A stretch of DNA of 64,000 nt from UBA6926 sp045562535 (GTDB lineage: Bacteria; Chloroflexota; Dehalococcoidia; UBA6926). The position numbers and the translations under genes were made by a program. Of the stretch, positions 46,086 to 54,205 are shown one piece after another. Position 1 is the stretch's first letter. Each line of letters opens with the position of its first letter. Below the pieces are notes generated by a model. The model saw only the letters and a list, made by a program, of their open reading frames with translations. It searched no databases and was not told the origin of the DNA. The DNA lies in the NCBI GenBank assembly GCA_045562535.1, contig JBJKVP010000002.1:30877-94876 (forward strand). The letters run 5' to 3'.

Positions 46086-46975
46086 ATACTTGGTCCTCCT
46101 TGGTATTGGTTTGTTTCTAGTAAAATTATAATCTGCTCTGCAGTTTCTCCGCTTATACTTCCATTCTCTTTTGCTACACCCACTGTATGCTTCGCGAATT
46201 CACAGTACAGAGGCAATATACTATCTGCTTTTTGCCTTAATGTCTCTAGGTGTTTCGATATTGTTCCTATATCCCCTCTATTTATAGGACCCGTAAGTGC
46301 ATTATTAACCCCATGCACGTCTATATTATGGATGGTTTGGCGTACTAAAGGCAACAGCGCATCTAAGCCTTCCTTTGATTTATATCCAAAAGATTCCCAC
46401 ATCTGTGACGATAACGCTAATAGAGTGACTAAATAATTGGAAGCTAGTACTGCTGATAGGTGGTACAGTGGCCTTAATTCGTTAGGGATCTTGATAGCTG
46501 CTCCATCAAGATCTTGAGCGAGCTCAGTTAAAGATTCAATGAACTCGGCATCATTAGCTTCTATAGCAAAAGAAGTGCCTTTTGGCAGGGTACTTCCTTT
46601 GATAAAAGTTTGTAATGGATGGAAATTACCTATTATTAACGAGCTATCAGAGTGATTTAAAGAAGGTGCCACAGCCCCGGAAGTATGAACGATGATGTGG
46701 CCATCTTTCCAATGGTATGTTTGTATCAATTGTTGTAATACATCGTCTGGAACAGCTACAAATGTTACATCTGATTGAGCAATTAAATCTTTGGGGTCTT
46801 TGTAATATTCAGTATGAATTTTGCTGGCAAGATTCTTGGCTGTTTCTCCTGATTTACTACTAATTCCTGTAATGTTATAACCGTTATTTTGCATAGATAA
46901 TGCGAGAGCAGTTGCAACGGACCCTGCTCCTAAAAACGAAATACCAACCGTTTCCCAGTACTTTTTCTTTGGCAT
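46082..46975 (-). CDS. Rossmann-fold/DUF2520 oxidoreductase-like protein
   Basis: 297 aa. N-terminal NAD(P)-binding fold (ISFLGAGSVATALALSM, GISSKSGETAKNLA, TFVAVPDDVLQQLI) and C-terminal DUF2520 helical domain (RPLYHLSAVLASNYLVTLLA, GPINRGDIGTI). Members sit beside panBCD in actinobacteria and others, so it may act as a ketopantoate reductase; this is inference, no panE is visible. ATGA overlap with panD. Confidence 0.83.
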   Translation of the reverse strand: MPKKKYWETVGISFLGAGSVATALALSMQNNGYNITGISSKSGETAKNLASKIHTEYYKDPKDLIAQSDVTFVAVPDDVLQQLIQTYHWKDGHIIVHTSGAVAPSLNHSDSSLIIGNFHPLQTFIKGSTLPKGTSFAIEANDAEFIESLTELAQDLDGAAIKIPNELRPLYHLSAVLASNYLVTLLALSSQMWESFGYKSKEGLDALLPLVRQTIHNIDVHGVNNALTGPINRGDIGTISKHLETLRQKADSILPLYCEFAKHTVGVAKENGSISGETAEQIIILLETNQYQGGPSI

Positions 46976-46989
46976 AATATGTCGTCTTT

Positions 46990-47982
46990 CTAATTTCCTA
47001 GGTACTCTTGTGCCGATGGTATACCCGCTAAACCTGTGGCAGAATTTATAGCGCTAATTATAGATTGTTCGACAGACCAAGCAGCAAGAGCACCTAGTTT
47101 AGTAAGATCAATGTCGATCTTAGCTTCGTTTGATGCTGTTGATACTACAAATAAAGTATCACCGTCTCCCATGCCATAAGATGGAACGATGGTTCTAGCG
47201 ATTCCACTATGTGCCATAATAGCCAACCTATTTGCCTGCTCCACGTTAAGTGGTGCATCAGTAGCTATAATTCCTATTGTCGTGTTTGAATTTTCTTCAA
47301 GAAGACTCTGTTGTTTGGATTCTTGGAGTAGCTCTAAGGAACTCTTGAACTCACCTTGGCTATTACGGCTTCCTGCAATAATCGCTCCATTTTCTGGATT
47401 TATTATATCTCCTGAACTATTAACAGCGATCAGAGCACCAATAGAAAAACCATCGTTCATTTGTGTTGCGAATGAACCTATTCCTCCCTTTATTGCGCTC
47501 TCTATTCCACCAAATTTTGAAACAGTTGCCCCTGTCCCTGCCCCTATGCTTCCTTGCTGGACTTCTCTATCTGATGCGGAATATGCAGCCTGGTAGCCAT
47601 TTTCTGCGGTCGGCCTCGCTTTAGATTCTCCAATAGCTAAATCAAACAAGATGGCTCCTGGAACTATAGGAACAGGGCCTGACCGTGTTTGAAATCCTAT
47701 ATCATTTTCCTCTAAGTATTTCATTACGCCATCTGCTGCTGCCAATCCAAAAGCGCTCCCGCCACCCAAGAGTATGGCATGTATCCGATTAACCAGAGTT
47801 CCTGGTTTTAACAGGTCTGTCTCTCTTGTTCCAGGAGCAGCTCCTCTGACTTCTATACCTGCAATGGCTCCACCAGGAGGCATAAGAATTACAGTGCATC
47901 CGGTTGCTCCATTAGGGTCAGTGTAATGCCCTACTTTAATCCCATCTATCGATGTAATTGTCAGATTTTTTGTATTAGTCAT
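46990..47982 (-). CDS. P1-family (DmpA/L-aminopeptidase-esterase type) self-processing peptidase
   Basis: 330 aa Ntn-like hydrolase. IKVGHYTDPNGATGCTVIL, VRGAAPGTRETDLL, LLGGGSAFGLAAADGVM and PIVPGAILFDLAIG match DmpA and related beta-peptidyl aminopeptidases. The self-cleavage nucleophile region is NTTIGIIATDAPLN, probably a Thr. Between the DUF2520 and pyrE genes on the same strand. Confidence 0.88.
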   Translation of the reverse strand: MTNTKNLTITSIDGIKVGHYTDPNGATGCTVILMPPGGAIAGIEVRGAAPGTRETDLLKPGTLVNRIHAILLGGGSAFGLAAADGVMKYLEENDIGFQTRSGPVPIVPGAILFDLAIGESKARPTAENGYQAAYSASDREVQQGSIGAGTGATVSKFGGIESAIKGGIGSFATQMNDGFSIGALIAVNSSGDIINPENGAIIAGSRNSQGEFKSSLELLQESKQQSLLEENSNTTIGIIATDAPLNVEQANRLAIMAHSGIARTIVPSYGMGDGDTLFVVSTASNEAKIDIDLTKLGALAAWSVEQSIISAINSATGLAGIPSAQEYLGN

Positions 47983-48055
47983 AATATTTAATCAATCTTT
48001 ATAGGTGATCACAGGTTAGCTCTTTTTCGCAGCTGTTATCACAAAACCCTTTTAA

Positions 48056-48679
48056 TTAACCAACTATTTCTCCGGACTCTACTTTTCTATTGAAATCCTC
48101 TATTTCTTTTTTTGTAATACCTAGGTCTTCTATAGTGAATATTGACTTTACCTTATATCCTAAATCTTCCATAGCTTCTCTCCCACCTTCTAAACGGTCG
48201 ACTATGGACAGTATGCATTGAACTTGACCACCTACTGACTCAACACGTTCAACAGCTTGTAAGGCTGAACCTCCAGTAGTTATTACGTCGTCTACAATTG
48301 CAACCTTAGCGTTATCTTTTAGATCTGGGCCTTCAATACCTTGATTTTTGCCGTGCTGTTTCGCTTCTTTTCTGACAATAAAAGCGTTGATTGGGTTATT
48401 AGTTTCTCGGAAACTAGCAATAGCAACCGAAGTTACCACTGGGTCTGCACCAAGAGTTAAACCCCCAATGGCATCCACTTCAAAATCCTCTAACTCATTC
48501 AATAGAAGAGTCCCGATCAAAGATGCTCCTTCAGGGTGTAGGCTTACTTTTCTACAATCTATATAATATGCCCCTAGTTTTCCAGAAGTTAAACGGAATA
48601 CCCCGCGTTCGAAACCGTGCTCCAGGATAATACTAAGGAGCTGTTTTCGAGCGTTGTCTAAGTCAATTTCCTTTTTCAA
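48056..48679 (-). CDS. pyrE: Orotate phosphoribosyltransferase
   Basis: 207 aa. FRLTSGKLGAYYIDCRKVSLHPEG, PRPP-binding VAIVDDVITTGGSALQAVE and IVDRLEGGREAMED are diagnostic. Start TTG 48679, 8 bases after GGGAGGG; a longer TTG 48703 reading would cover that ribosome site. Links the operon to pyrimidine synthesis with pyrC and carA/B at the right end of the window. Confidence 0.94.
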   Translation of the reverse strand: MKKEIDLDNARKQLLSIILEHGFERGVFRLTSGKLGAYYIDCRKVSLHPEGASLIGTLLLNELEDFEVDAIGGLTLGADPVVTSVAIASFRETNNPINAFIVRKEAKQHGKNQGIEGPDLKDNAKVAIVDDVITTGGSALQAVERVESVGGQVQCILSIVDRLEGGREAMEDLGYKVKSIFTIEDLGITKKEIEDFNRKVESGEIVG

Positions 48680-48815
48680 TTTCTGTCCCTCCCGTACACG
48701 CAATTATCAAACAAATAAAGATATATGTCACTAGATCCAATTGGATTGTAGATTTAGTTACATTTGGATCTCAAAGTCATGAGTTATAGAATGAATCTAT
48801 TCTTAGTAATTATTA

Positions 48816-48891
48816 GGGGCTGTAGCTCAGTTGGGAGAGCGTCTGGTTCGCAATCAGAAGGTCAGGAGTTCGAGCCTCCTCAGCTCCACCA
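48816..48891 (+). tRNA. tRNA-Ala (CGC)
   Basis: Acceptor GGGGCTG/CAGCTCC, D arm TAGCTCAGTTGGGAGAG, anticodon stem TCTGG/TCAGA with loop TTCGCAA (anticodon CGC), T arm AGGAGTTCGAGCCTCCT. Discriminator A and CCA encoded (48889-48891). Confidence 0.95.
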
Positions 48892-48950
48892 CCTCTTTTT
48901 AGATATAAATTCAACCGTTTTAGTGAGTTTCAGTGGGGTAGTCACATATC

Positions 48951-49844
48951 ATGAATATAGCTCTCTATTCCTTAGTTCTATTTTGTTGGGGAACTTCATG
49001 GCTTGCCATCACCTTTCAATTAGGTGAAGTTGCACCACAGGTATCAATCGCATGGCGTTTTTTGATTGCATCTTTGATATTGTTTGGCTGGTGTTTTATT
49101 CGGGGTATTAACTTATCTTTTTCGTGGCGGAGTCATCTCCAATGGATTGTATTAGGTATTTTCCTATTCTCTGTTAATTATATTTGTGTCTACTTTGGAA
49201 GCTTCTATCTGGCCTCCGGTTTGGTAGCCCTCATTTTTTCAACTCTGACATTGTTTACAGTTTTTAACGGTTTTATCTTTTTCAAGTACCCGATTAGGTG
49301 GCCTATATTGATAGGTGGGTTAGTTGGAATCGCCGGCTTGGCTGTAATATTTTCTAATGAAATTAGGGCCACTGTGTGGTCATTAGAGTCTGGAGTGGTT
49401 AAGGGCTTTATTTGGGTTCTGCTGGGCACTTTTGTTGCCTCAATAGGAACCCTGTTGTCAGGTGAAATGCAGGCAAAGAAAATGCCGTTGGTACAAAGCA
49501 ATGCATTTGGTATGCTTTATGGCTCTCTTCTTCTAGTGGCCTATACAGGAATTGGCGATATAAAATTTGGTTTTGATGTCAGCTATAGTTATGTTGTTTC
49601 CTTGATAAGTTTAGCCTTTTTTGCTTCGGTATTGGGTTTTGGCTCTTATCTTAAGTTGGTAGGAAATATTGGAGCCGACAAGGCTTCTTATGTCTTTATT
49701 TTCACTCCTGTTATTGCCTTGGTGTTGTCAACTCTATTTGAGGATTATCAATGGAGCCAAGTAGGACTGGTTGGAGTTGTGTTGATTATTGTTGGCAATG
49801 TATTGGTTCTTTTTGCAAAAACAAAAACAGTCGCTAGAAATTAA
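48951..49844 (+). CDS. EamA/DMT-family transporter
   Basis: 297 aa, ten predicted membrane helices in two five-helix EamA repeats (LFCWGTSWLAITFQLG start; second repeat from about residue 145, GFIWVLLGTFVASIGTL, with the hallmark VFIFTPVIALVLSTLFED near the end). Metabolite exporter family; substrate unknown. It lies 60 bases after tRNA-Ala. Confidence 0.88.
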   Translation: MNIALYSLVLFCWGTSWLAITFQLGEVAPQVSIAWRFLIASLILFGWCFIRGINLSFSWRSHLQWIVLGIFLFSVNYICVYFGSFYLASGLVALIFSTLTLFTVFNGFIFFKYPIRWPILIGGLVGIAGLAVIFSNEIRATVWSLESGVVKGFIWVLLGTFVASIGTLLSGEMQAKKMPLVQSNAFGMLYGSLLLVAYTGIGDIKFGFDVSYSYVVSLISLAFFASVLGFGSYLKLVGNIGADKASYVFIFTPVIALVLSTLFEDYQWSQVGLVGVVLIIVGNVLVLFAKTKTVARN

Positions 49845-49851
49845 CTTAACG

Positions 49852-49880
49852 TTGACAAGCATTGTTCGAATAGGCTAAAT
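49852..49880 (+). promoter_or_regulatory. Possible promoter of the GIY-YIG gene
   Basis: TTGACA at 49852-49857 and CTAAAT at 49875-49880, 17-base spacer, directly before the ATG at 49887. The -35 is perfect but the -10 is poor and leaves almost no leader. Confidence 0.3.
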
Positions 49881-49886
49881 AAAATT

Positions 49887-50168
49887 ATGGATACAACATC
49901 TAAAAATAATTGGCTGATTTATATACTTGAATGTAGCGACGATAGTCTCTATTGCGGTATCACAAATAACTTAGAAAAGCGTCTCAAACAACACAATGGA
50001 GAAATCAAAGGTGGCGCTAAATATACTCGATCACATCGGCCCTGTAAATTAGTATACAAAGAAGAATCAGCAAGTCGCAGTGAAGCAGCGCAAAGAGAAG
50101 CGATAATCAAAAATATGTCGAAAGATGAAAAACAGGAGCTTATTAATTTATTAGGCAGAGATCAGTAA
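49887..50168 (+). CDS. GIY-YIG nuclease-fold protein (YhbQ/UPF0213 type)
   Basis: 93 aa. One GIY-YIG domain: LIYILECSDDSLYCGITNNLEKRLKQHN, with Tyr and Arg of the core, then AKYTRSHRPCKLVYKEE and EAAQREAIIKNMSKDEKQEL. Small single-domain type of unknown target. Confidence 0.88.
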   Translation: MDTTSKNNWLIYILECSDDSLYCGITNNLEKRLKQHNGEIKGGAKYTRSHRPCKLVYKEESASRSEAAQREAIIKNMSKDEKQELINLLGRDQ

Positions 50169-50239
50169 GAGTGGTGAAGCAAATCTACCAAAACTAATCG
50201 GTTGGGCCATCGCAATATTTCTCTTTTGGGAGGGGTTAT

Positions 50240-51655
50240 TTAACCTTCTATAAGTGACGATGGTTGCTCTATCACTTTCATGGACGTCCACTTTCCAATT
50301 TTATATCTCAGTCCGTATGCAACAGCAAGACTGATCATATAGGCCAATCCGGCTGACCATGCAGCCGTTAACCCCAAATCAAATACTTCTAAAGCTATAT
50401 AAGTTGGTAATATCAAAACAGTGATCGATATGCCAAGCATTGCAAACATAATAAATCTTGTGTCTCCAGCTCCTTTTAGCGCTGAGGATATCACTATCGC
50501 TACGGAATCAAGGAGAGTCCATGCAGCAAGGAATTTCAAGACTGTAATAGCAAGGATTTTAATTTCTTGGAATTCAACAAGATCGGCTTGGGCGGAAAAA
50601 GGATATATGAATAATTGAGGCACAATTACATACAAGAAAGCAATACTGCCCATATATAAAGATGCCATTTGCAGTGCGGAGAAGGTAGCTCTCTTCGCCA
50701 TATCTGGTCTATTACCACCCAATGATTGTCCGACCAATATTGACACGGTGATTCCCATTCCTATCATAGGCATGAAGGAGAGCATACTAATATTTAAAGC
50801 AATATTTGAAGCTGCTAATTCCGGAGTACCAAGTCTACCAATGAGCAGAATAAAAATTGAAAAAGCCAGTATGTCCAGAGAAAACTGGATACCGTTCGGT
50901 ATACCAAATTTTATTAGTCTGAAAAATAATAGTTTATCGAAACGGTATCCAGAAATTGTCTTAAATTTTGCATTATTATTTCCTGAAAGAGCCATATATA
51001 AGAGCATAATGAAACTACATAGTTCCGATATGATAGTAGCTAGTCCGGCTCCGCCTATCCCCATTTCAGGTAATCCTAGCTTTCCAAAAATTAGTATATA
51101 ATTCAAAACTACGTTGATTGACATACCTACTAGGCTTGCCCACAAGACGGGATATGTTTTCCCCCTGCCATTAAAGAATGATGAGACAGCCGCTTTACCA
51201 ATCGGGAAGAACCCTCCTATTGCCAGGTATTTCCAGTATTCTTTTTCAAGTGCTTTAACCGCTGGATCATGACCGACAAAATCAAAAATTAGATCGGCAA
51301 GAAAGACGGTTGATGCGACTACAAGCCCACCTATAATTGCAATATAAATTCCTTGCCACATTGCAGGGCCTACTCTTTCGGATCTTCCGGCTCCAATATA
51401 TTGGGCAACAAAAGTGTTGGCATAGCCGGAGGTGCCAAGAAAAAAAGAGACTATAGTAAAACTGAGGAGCCCGGTGGGTACGGCGGCTGCCAAAGCATCG
51501 GGTGAATACCATGATAGATACATTCTGTCCACGAATTGTTGGATAGACCATGATCCAGTACTTAAAATCAGTGGGAATGCGATAAAGAGAACTTGTTTAT
51601 ATCCATTTTCTCTAGACCAACGTTTCTTAAAAAACGCCATAACCTTATTCAGCAT
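50240..51655 (-). CDS. MATE-family efflux transporter
   Basis: 471 aa, about 12 membrane helices in two pseudo-repeats. KQVLFIAFPLILSTGSWSIQQFVDRMYLSWYS start, LGTSGYANTFVAQYIGAGR and FGIPNGIQFSLDILAFSIFILLIG, FMPMIGMGITVSILVGQSLGG mark MATE cation/drug antiporters. ATG start. Substrate unknown. Confidence 0.92.
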   Translation of the reverse strand: MLNKVMAFFKKRWSRENGYKQVLFIAFPLILSTGSWSIQQFVDRMYLSWYSPDALAAAVPTGLLSFTIVSFFLGTSGYANTFVAQYIGAGRSERVGPAMWQGIYIAIIGGLVVASTVFLADLIFDFVGHDPAVKALEKEYWKYLAIGGFFPIGKAAVSSFFNGRGKTYPVLWASLVGMSINVVLNYILIFGKLGLPEMGIGGAGLATIISELCSFIMLLYMALSGNNNAKFKTISGYRFDKLLFFRLIKFGIPNGIQFSLDILAFSIFILLIGRLGTPELAASNIALNISMLSFMPMIGMGITVSILVGQSLGGNRPDMAKRATFSALQMASLYMGSIAFLYVIVPQLFIYPFSAQADLVEFQEIKILAITVLKFLAAWTLLDSVAIVISSALKGAGDTRFIMFAMLGISITVLILPTYIALEVFDLGLTAAWSAGLAYMISLAVAYGLRYKIGKWTSMKVIEQPSSLIEG

Positions 51656-51758
51656 AAATACATTATAAGCAATTAAAGTATTAACTCAGCATTCTTCTCA
51701 GCATTTTTACTGTAAAATACATGAAAACCGTGGGTAAAACGGGTCAATATTTATATAT

Positions 51759-51828
51759 AGTGGAGATACGTACGGAAGTTGCTTTCGCAATGCAGATGTC
51801 AGGAGTTCGAATCCCCTGAGCTCCACTG
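51759..51828 (+). pseudogene. Degenerate tRNA-Ala-like remnant (no D arm)
   Basis: Contains an anticodon-like loop TTTCGCAA, T-arm stretch GTCAGGAGTTCGAATCCCCT and a closing pair AGTGGAG/CTCCACT. Only about 64-70 bases, the D arm is missing, and the T stem has an A/C mismatch. The 13 bases GTCAGGAGTTCGA are identical to tRNA-Ala at 48816. Not a working tRNA. Confidence 0.6.
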
Positions 51829-51843
51829 AAGATGGAGAGTTTG

Positions 51844-52389
51844 ATGGATAATAAAGCTAATTCGATAGTTTTAGGCGGTGGTTGTTTTTGGTGTATTGAG
51901 GCGGTTTATGATTTGGTCCCAGGCGTAGAACAAGTTATATCTGGTTATTCAGGAGGGCAACAAGATAACCCAACTTATGAAGCTGTTTGTACTGGTCTGA
52001 CCGGCCACGCTGAAGTCGTGGAAGTTTTCTTCGATTCACAAGTAATAGGTATCAAGAAAATCCTGGAGATTTTCTTTTCTATTCATGACCCTACGACATT
52101 GAACAGGCAAGGACCTGATGTAGGATCTCAGTATAGGTCAGTAATATTCTTTAAGGATGAAGAGCAAAAGGAAGTAGCCAAGCAATTAATTGAAGAGATT
52201 GACGAGAAATCTTCTTGGCCATCTCCCGTTGTGACAGAGTTAGAGCCTGCTGGAAAATTTTATGTGGCGGAAGGATACCATCAAAAATATTATGAGCGTA
52301 ACGGTAATGCTCCATATTGCAGGATTATGATTGATCCAAAGATAGATAAATTTAAGTCGAATAACCTGTCTCATTTGATAAATTCTTAA
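51844..52389 (+). CDS. msrA: Peptide methionine sulfoxide reductase MsrA
   Basis: 181 aa. Active Cys in VLGGGCFWCIEAVYD, then GVEQVISGYSGGQQDNPTYEAVCTGLTGHAEVV and FSIHDPTTLNRQGPDVGSQYRS. Start ATG 51844 with GGAG 6 bases ahead; an upstream ATG 51832 lies at the end of the tRNA-like sequence. It repairs oxidised methionine. Confidence 0.94.
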   Translation: MDNKANSIVLGGGCFWCIEAVYDLVPGVEQVISGYSGGQQDNPTYEAVCTGLTGHAEVVEVFFDSQVIGIKKILEIFFSIHDPTTLNRQGPDVGSQYRSVIFFKDEEQKEVAKQLIEEIDEKSSWPSPVVTELEPAGKFYVAEGYHQKYYERNGNAPYCRIMIDPKIDKFKSNNLSHLINS

Positions 52390-52407
52390 TTTAACGGGAG
52401 GAAACTG

Positions 52408-52962
52408 TTGGAAATGCAAGGGAAACATAGTTTCGTTGAACGGCTTTCTGGCGCAGCTACTTTGAACTCTGCTATCTATAAAGAGATAGGTGCAGATATA
52501 ACGGCTACGTGGCCGGCGTTGATGGTTGTTTTAGGAACGTCCGGCGTAGCAGGGATTGTTGTTTTACTGGGCAATCCAGGCATTCCATTTATGGCTGTCA
52601 TAATTTCAATCATTGGGAACCTTATTTCTTTTGTAGTTTGGGCTACAGTTATTTATATTATTGGTACCAAACTGTTCCCAACGTCTAATGCTAGGGTCGG
52701 ATTTCTAGGTATGCTGAGGTCTCTAGGATTTGCGAATGCTCCCCAATTATTTGCGTTCGCATCATTGATACCAACTGTGGGACAAATTTTCCAACTTGTT
52801 ATACCACTTTGGGGGATAAGTGCTATGGTTGTTGCGGTAAAACAATCGCTCGATTTCGATACTACTTTTAAAGCGGTAGGAGTAGTCTTACTGGCTTATA
52901 TTCCCTTAGCAGCGCTAGTGCTACTTTTTCTTTCTGTGACTGCAGGTATTGTTGCTAGTTAG
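52408..52962 (+). CDS. YIP1-family integral membrane protein
   Basis: 184 aa with about five hydrophobic segments. FVERLSGAATLNSAIYKEIGAD then helices, and SNARVGFLGMLRSLGFANAPQLFAF, typical of YIP1-like bacterial proteins of unknown job. TTG start with GGGAGG. 18 bases after msrA. Confidence 0.72.
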   Translation: MEMQGKHSFVERLSGAATLNSAIYKEIGADITATWPALMVVLGTSGVAGIVVLLGNPGIPFMAVIISIIGNLISFVVWATVIYIIGTKLFPTSNARVGFLGMLRSLGFANAPQLFAFASLIPTVGQIFQLVIPLWGISAMVVAVKQSLDFDTTFKAVGVVLLAYIPLAALVLLFLSVTAGIVAS

Positions 52963-52966
52963 TAGA

Positions 52967-54142
52967 TTACTTATACGTTAATTTAATGAGCTCTGCAGCC
53001 TTGGCAGCTTTTTTGCGAGCTTGATTCACGGTATCTGCAGTTGCAAGACATACTGCCATTCTTCTATTGATTCTGGATGTGGTTTTACCAAAAATTCTTA
53101 CGTCAACTCCAGGGATTGCAAGAGCTGAGTCTACACCCCTGTATGTTGGAGACATACCTTCTTTTTCCGCTAAAACGACATGGCTTGCAGATGGTTTATT
53201 CATAACTATCTCTGGAATAGGAAGTCCTAGGATGCTCCTAATATGTAGGTCGAATTCGCTCAGGTTCTGGGAAACTAAAGTGACCATTCCTGTATCATGC
53301 GGTCTAGGGGAGAGTTCTGAAAAAATTACTTCATCTTTGGTTATAAAAAGCTCAACTCCAAATAAACCAGCACCCCCCAGCTGAGTAGTCACCTTTTCTG
53401 CGATATCTTGAGACTCTTTAAGGTGTGCTTCGTTCATTTCAGCTGGTTGCCAAGACTCTTGATAATCACCTCTTTCTTGGCGATGAACTATTGGGTTACA
53501 GAATAGAGTTGGCCCTGTGGTTTGGCGTATGGTCAGTAGGGTTATTTCGTATTCAAAGTCAATATATTCTTCTAATATCACACGTTCTCGGTCCCCTCTC
53601 ATTCCAGATCGGGCATACTCCCATGCGTCTTTTAAATTTTTTGCGCTTTTAACAAGGCTTTGACCTTTCCCGGAACTGCTCATCACGGGTTTCATAACTA
53701 AGGGATAGGATATTGACTTTGCAACTTCCAGGCATTCTTTTTCAGACTCCGCATATCCATATTTTGCTGTTCTAATCAGTAATTCTTCTGCTACTAAATC
53801 TCTGATCCGATCACGATTCATAGTGTAATTTACAGCTTTGGCACTTGGGACCACCTGGATACCCTCAGATTCGAAGTCTAATAAGACTTCTGTTCGTATT
53901 GATTCTATCTCGGGGACAATTAAGTCAGGGTTATGTTTTGCTACTATATCCTTCAGAGCAGTTGCATCGAGCATATCGAAAACTTCTCGTTCGTCTGCTA
54001 CTTGTTGTGCTGGAGCATTAGGATAATTGTCGCAAGCGATGACATAGCATCCCAAACGTTTAGAACTGATGGCAAATTCTTTTCCTAGCTCTCCAGAGCC
54101 AAGTAAAAGTATCTTTTTTGGTAGTTTCGTTACTCTTCCCAT
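52967..54142 (-). CDS. purT: Formate-dependent phosphoribosylglycinamide formyltransferase PurT
   Basis: 391 aa ATP-grasp enzyme, third step of purine synthesis using formate. KILLLGSGELGKEFAI, DNYPNAPAQQVA, VVPSAKAVNYTMNRDRIR, YPLVMKPVMSSSGKGQSLV, GLFGVELFITKDEVIFSELSPRPHDTGMVTL. No split or shift. Converges with the YIP1 gene. Confidence 0.96.
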   Translation of the reverse strand: MGRVTKLPKKILLLGSGELGKEFAISSKRLGCYVIACDNYPNAPAQQVADEREVFDMLDATALKDIVAKHNPDLIVPEIESIRTEVLLDFESEGIQVVPSAKAVNYTMNRDRIRDLVAEELLIRTAKYGYAESEKECLEVAKSISYPLVMKPVMSSSGKGQSLVKSAKNLKDAWEYARSGMRGDRERVILEEYIDFEYEITLLTIRQTTGPTLFCNPIVHRQERGDYQESWQPAEMNEAHLKESQDIAEKVTTQLGGAGLFGVELFITKDEVIFSELSPRPHDTGMVTLVSQNLSEFDLHIRSILGLPIPEIVMNKPSASHVVLAEKEGMSPTYRGVDSALAIPGVDVRIFGKTTSRINRRMAVCLATADTVNQARKKAAKAAELIKLTYK

Positions 54143-54205
54143 TGTGGTTTACATTTTACTATAAATCAGCTTCATGAATAAAATTATATGGAACGAGTGA
54201 AAATT

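Noticed and set aside
51759..51828. tRNA-Sec (selC) that would support selenocysteine use
   Set aside because: The anticodon-like loop is CGC, not TCA, and there is no long acceptor or variable arm; it resembles tRNA-Ala.
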